Below are positions 59,456 through 64,000 of a stretch of DNA of 64,000 nucleotides, piece after piece; position 1 is the stretch's first letter; each line of letters starts with the position of its first letter. Position numbers and translations under genes: made by a program. Below the pieces are notes generated by a model. That model saw only the letters and a program-made list of their open reading frames with translations. It searched no databases and had not been told where the DNA came from. This stretch comes from Owenia fusiformis. Its lineage: Eukaryota > Annelida > Polychaeta > Sabellida > Oweniidae. Location: contig CAIIXF020000003.1 of assembly GCA_903813345.2 (NCBI GenBank), positions 26,985,248 through 27,049,247 of the forward strand, in the 5' to 3' direction.

Positions 59456-61118
59456 CACGGGGGATAAGCAAAACGAGGGCGAAGCCACGGACTGCGACTC
59501 GCGTAATTCAAAACGAGGTTACAACGCATTATAGCTGAACAATGGCAGTAAGTCCAAACTTAATTTGGAAGGCATGTTAGGATTTGGGGTAGATTATTGG
59601 TTTGGATATTCTACAGAATAGCTAGTATGTTCCAGTCGGTGATCAACATATTCATACTCCATCTGCAATGGCATTCTTGGTGCTCGGCTGTCCAATAGTT
59701 TAGCATGAACACAAATGAATTCGAAATCTGCCACAAAAAATGTAATTTTGTCAATATTTGTCCCTAATAGACCGATTTAAACAAAGGAATCAGAAATGAC
59801 ATCGAATTAATATAATTATTCATGTTCTGTTGTTACAATTACATCTTCGTGTGATATTTGGTAAGCGGAAAACGTACAATTACATAGAAAATTGGAATTT
59901 ATAATAGTCGCAGTCCATCCATCTGCCCAACGCAGTCCGCGACTCAGTGTTGCTTTATATCTGAAGCTGAACGCAATCACAGCCAAAGGTAGATAGCACA
60001 ATGTGAGTACAGGTGTGGCCGAAATGGAGCAACTTTGGACAAAATTGAATATAAAGGGCTATTTTAATAGACCTACATCGTGTCTCAATCCATTCTGCAA
60101 ATATATACAAGCTGTCAAATACAGCTGAAATCATGAATTTATGGTAGCTAGCAATATTGATGGACTGTTGGAAAGATCATCCAAAATTACATTAACTCAC
60201 CAACTCTCCAAGTATTTGATATTTTCCTGATATCTTAAATACTAGTTAATGTACCCTTCCCCAACAGCTTTTATTGCATCATCAAAAAGTTAATTGTTTC
60301 GCATTTCTACTTCTTATAAAAAGTCTCACCACTATCTAATTATCTATATATTTAACCCTATCCACAAATTGGTTTGTAATAAACATATTACGTTGTCATC
60401 TTGCGCTCGACTGTTCTGCCAAATACGCTATTGAATTGCCATATTTCTAGGTCTTAAACGATACAATATAGCAATTTGGGACATTGATTCGGGTAATAGA
60501 TATATGTTAATCAACGTAACTTTGAATGATAATCTGGATGCTGACTTTTCTTTTCCTGAAATAATAATAGCGTAGGAATATAGTTTACACTATCTTATTT
60601 ATTTCGTGTTCGCGGCTGGACTGCGTAGCTTAGAATATCAATGGAGGCTGTGTTGCGTTGTTGAAATAGCTTTGTTTACTGGACTGCGTCCACTATGAAT
60701 GCGCAGTTTGAACCTAATTTTCTCCTCATGAACACATTCTATTATCAAATCATTTTCACGAATTATACTCGGAGCCTCAACTAACCTTTAGATATCAGAA
60801 ACGTGTTAAAACTCCTTTCAAATGTATAGTAAATTAAATAATATGCACATATTTTACAGGTAAAATCAGAACTTTGCTACTGTTTTAGCTCGATCTGGAC
60901 AACTGCTTATTTTCTTATCTACAGACCAACAGTAGATACAGAGTAATATTTTGGTCACCGATTAGACACTACGATAGCATTTAAAATACCTGGATTTCTC
61001 TATTTAGTCGGAAGAAGCAGAAGGCACTGCCGGATGTCCCTCCATTTTGGCGCTGGGCTGCGGTGTAAAGTTACGCGAGTCGCAGTCCGTGGCTTCGCCC
61101 TCGTTTTGCTTATCCCCC
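59456..61118 (-). mobile_element. TIR element D2, inverted near-identical copy of D1
   Basis: Carries the same 51-bp TIRs as D1, reversed in orientation, with only scattered differences over about 1.66 kb. The right end reads CCCCCTG instead of CCCCCGTG. Flanking bases (AACAG before, TTGGA after) do not show a clean 5-bp duplication, unlike D1, which suggests a damaged end or rearrangement. The 61-codon frame at 59816-60001 is the D1 frame again. Confidence 0.9.
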
Positions 61119-61826
61119 TGTTGGAATTAACACATAATCATCAGCGATTAATTTTTTAGAATAATCATTAATAACCAGACATAGTCTGATCCTGACCTAA
61201 TTATAACTTTTAAGGCTAGACACAACAGCAACAGGCATCGCCTTGCGATAATCACTTTTTTTTTACTGAATAACCGACCAACTGATTATCGAGACTGATT
61301 GATCTTCAAAGGGCTAATTACAAATGACACGGCTGGAATACAATATCTTGTCTAAATAAAATGATCAACCTGTCTGAGATAGGAAGTATGTTTCAAAACG
61401 TTGATATAATTTCGAATATTTTGTAATTTTGATGAAAATTTGTTGTGATTTAGATGTGAAACCTGAAAAGAAATATGATTCAAGTTAGGCAACTTTTAGA
61501 GAATATATTTGTATACTCTGAATCGTCAAGAACGGCAATCATTTGAAACTTGCCATAATTAAGCTTTAATCATTATTTTTCTTAGTGATACATGTATGTA
61601 TCGCATGACAAGAATAAATAAATATGAGTCAATTCAAGTAACATATCTTATCATGTCTTACATCTTTTTTGAATTATCTTTTTTAAAACGTATGGAAACA
61701 AACTTTAAAAAGCCAATAATATCATTAGTATTGTGATAATAACGTCCCTTATACCTTTTTATTACAGGGCGTGTAGACCATTGTTTGTTGCCTGATTTAA
61801 AGCGAAAGCATTGTCTTTTGCTTGTT
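61119..61826. other. No gene recognised
   Basis: AT-rich sequence with no long frame, RNA gene or recognised repeat. Confidence 0.4.
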
Positions 61827-62553
61827 ATCCCAACGAACGAAGTTCGGTAGGGATATAGTGAAGCCCTCCGTCCGTCCGTCAGTCAGTCAGTCCGTCCGTC
61901 CGTCCGGAAGATAACTCAAATACTAGTTGACGGATTTTCTTCATATTTAGTGGATGTGTATTGGTGAAAAGTTTTCCGCAAAAAAAAATTTAAGATGGCC
62001 GCCGCTTTAGAAATGACGGGACTTTTTCGCAAAAATCATAAATTTTTCATTCTAAACCAAAGTAATTAATATTATTGTTTGAAATTTTGGCAGTATATTC
62101 ACAACATTTATCTATTTCACATATATTCCGTGTTTTTCATCCTGACCCCCAGGGGCCGTGTATGGGGGGTCAGGAAAACAGAAATTTTGGCAAATTTTTA
62201 GATCTTTCTGAAGTATAGCTTTATTATACTCAAATGAAAGGAAATTAAGAGTAGATTGCAAATATTGTATCTTTTTTCTTATTCAAGCCTCGTAAAATTC
62301 AAAATGGCCATCTAATGTACGATTTCGCAATAATTTTTCGATCCCTTCAAAGTATGGCTATATTATACTCAAATTGAAGGAATTTTGGAGTAGATCACAA
62401 TTATGGTATTATTTTTCAGATTTTTACCTCAGAAAATTCAAAATGGCTGCTTTGCAGGAATTCGCAATTATAAAATCTAATTTTTTCAATTTTAACCAAA
62501 GTAATGAGTACAATTGATTTGAATTTGGTAATTGATATTTTGTTCGTTGGGAT
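61827..62553. mobile_element. TIR-like repeat element with CCGT microsatellite
   Basis: Begins ATCCCAACGAACGAAG and ends with the complement of ATCCCAACGAACA at 62541-62553. It contains (CCGT/CAGT)n at 61866-61912 and two diverged internal repeat units of about 120 bp (each with TATAGCT/TATGGCT, ATTATACTCAAA, GAGTAGAT). This arrangement is typical of non-autonomous repeats in marine invertebrates. No coding sequence. Confidence 0.65.
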
Positions 62554-64000
62554 TTGCTACTCCGCGGAGTTGCTATTGTCTAGTTTGCACGTTTGCATTG
62601 ACGATGCGGCTTTTTTAATAGATCTCGTATCTTAGAAGCGAATCAGTTCAAAAAAATACTAGAAGTCCTAACATATTTTGCCATGGTCTGCGCCTATTCA
62701 TTTGGCAATTCAGTTGTAAACTTTCTCTTGAAAAAATAAATCATCCAGATTTGTTGGATTTTCTTGCAGAAGATCGCCTACTCCCATTCCGTTCATTTGT
62801 CCGATCACCGGGCGTGATCTTACACAATTGTTTGTAGGCCTTTGATATAGCACTACAGGGCCTGTAATTTTTAATTGTAATCTTACATATACACTGCGTG
62901 AAATATGGAATTCCTATCCTAAGCACCTTTAGAAACTAAGTCTAAGCACGCCGGGTGCTTAGGCGTGACAATTTTTGACAACTCTAGGTACGCGATGAAA
63001 CCAACTCTAGACATCTCTAAGCACGTCTAAGCAAACGCATGGCAAAGACGTGTTTAGAGCGTAACAAAAAGTCTTGACATGGCTTGAGACGAATAATCAA
63101 AATCTTTAAGTATGCTAATATTCATTTTTATAGACATATCATTTTGCCCATGGTACAAGTATCTTTAATTGAAGTACCCCATAAATTTCTCCAGTTCTTT
63201 TTATTTTTATCAAATGCATTGTTATTTTGTTATAACACCTAATATTGAATCGGATATGTTTCAAGACAAGATAAATAATTAGTGGGCTGTTTAGAACATA
63301 TCCAATTTGGAATCCCAAACAAGCTGGACTGGTACAATGCAATATATGTATCATACCCATGCCATAGCCAATTTTGCCGAGGGGGACTACTCTGGGGGAG
63401 CTAGTATAAAAACTTTGAGGGATCAAAAGAAAGATCATTCAAACGGTGCTAAAATGGTGATAACTGCATTGATTTGAAAGAACTTTTGGACGAGGGGCAG
63501 TCGCTCTGTCTCTTTATGGACCTCTCATAAAGTAGAAATATTTTCCCGGACAGTACAGTACCTGTGACCAAATGGACTTATCAGCGACTTGTTAATCGCT
63601 TGTTAATAAAAAGGTAAATTATATACAAGGAGATATTTTGCCGCATGCCCATGTTCTGTCTTACTGGGCCCATCAACAGGCAAGTGCAGATTGTAATTAT
63701 AATTCCAATCAATTTCTCTATGAGCGGTCATCTAGACGTAGAAAACTTACTAATTAATTGCAGCCTGATTGCAATTATGAATTGTGTCATATGTATCAGG
63801 TACATGAACAGGATACCCTGAGAAGACCAGATTAACCCGACCTGATATCTCGAAGCTGTTCATGGTTCAAGATTAAACGTCTTGATATGATTGAATAAAT
63901 GAATTTATCTCTTTCGTGAGATAAAAATGTATGATATTAATTTGTGTATGAATCAACACGCTGAGCCTCACTTCAAACTTCAAAAGATGTTTTTAAAATA
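62554..64000. other. No gene; cluster of CTAAGCACG motifs at 62915-63065
   Basis: CTAAGCAC or its complement occurs at about 62919, 62943, 62955, 63028 and 63037, with a hairpin-like pair CTAAGCACGCC/GGGTGCTTAGG. The remaining sequence, including a 99-codon minus-strand frame at 63139-63438, shows no recognisable domain. Confidence 0.45.

Overview
The window is AT-rich eukaryotic DNA. It has one very long uninterrupted reading frame, spliced gene fragments, consensus splice sites and dense DNA-transposon-type repeats. An intron-containing mitochondrial ATP synthase alpha pseudogene, a HARBI1-type transposase fragment, molluscan-style tRNA-derived SINE sequence and many mariner-type terminal inverted repeats (TIRs) point to a marine invertebrate, perhaps a mollusc or other lophotrochozoan. 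The clade is an inference.

Layout. 1-7.7 kb: a large TIR element (family B, cut by the window edge) with a second element (family C) inserted in it, a palindromic mariner derivative, then unannotated sequence. 8.0-13.9 kb: a 5.8-kb frame (about 1,939 residues) joining a Cys-rich N-terminus, a DUF6589-like core, an XPG/FEN1-like PIN nuclease and a C-terminal CXC domain. It is followed by minisatellites and small hairpin repeats. 15.8-17.7 kb: the broken ATP synthase alpha gene, exons and introns still visible. 17.9-30.5 kb: a mariner remnant, a satellite of about 430 bp period, a second C copy, element D1 (TIRs starting CAC, 5-bp target duplication), a hairpin-rich element H and a HARBI1-like fragment. 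30.56-45.54 kb: a nest of inverted-repeat elements: outer P1, with B2 in its left half, A1 in its middle, P2 inside A1, and a small MITE in A1. 45.7-52.5 kb: MITE J, a mariner with a transposase remnant, a second A copy (A2), and palindromic element E with eight copies of a 14-bp motif. 53.7-55.5 kb: a small spliced C2H2 zinc-finger gene on the minus strand. 57-62.6 kb: a second mariner-type copy with an inserted MITE, a SINE, D2 (inverted copy of D1), and a CCGT-rich repeat element.

Only two loci look like functional genes: the DUF6589/PIN/CXC protein and the small zinc-finger gene. The former is probably transposon-derived or transposon-encoded. Apart from one satellite and a few simple repeats, most of the rest is a record of repeated insertion by non-autonomous DNA elements. 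No sign of retroviral, Polinton or other capsid-bearing elements was recognised.
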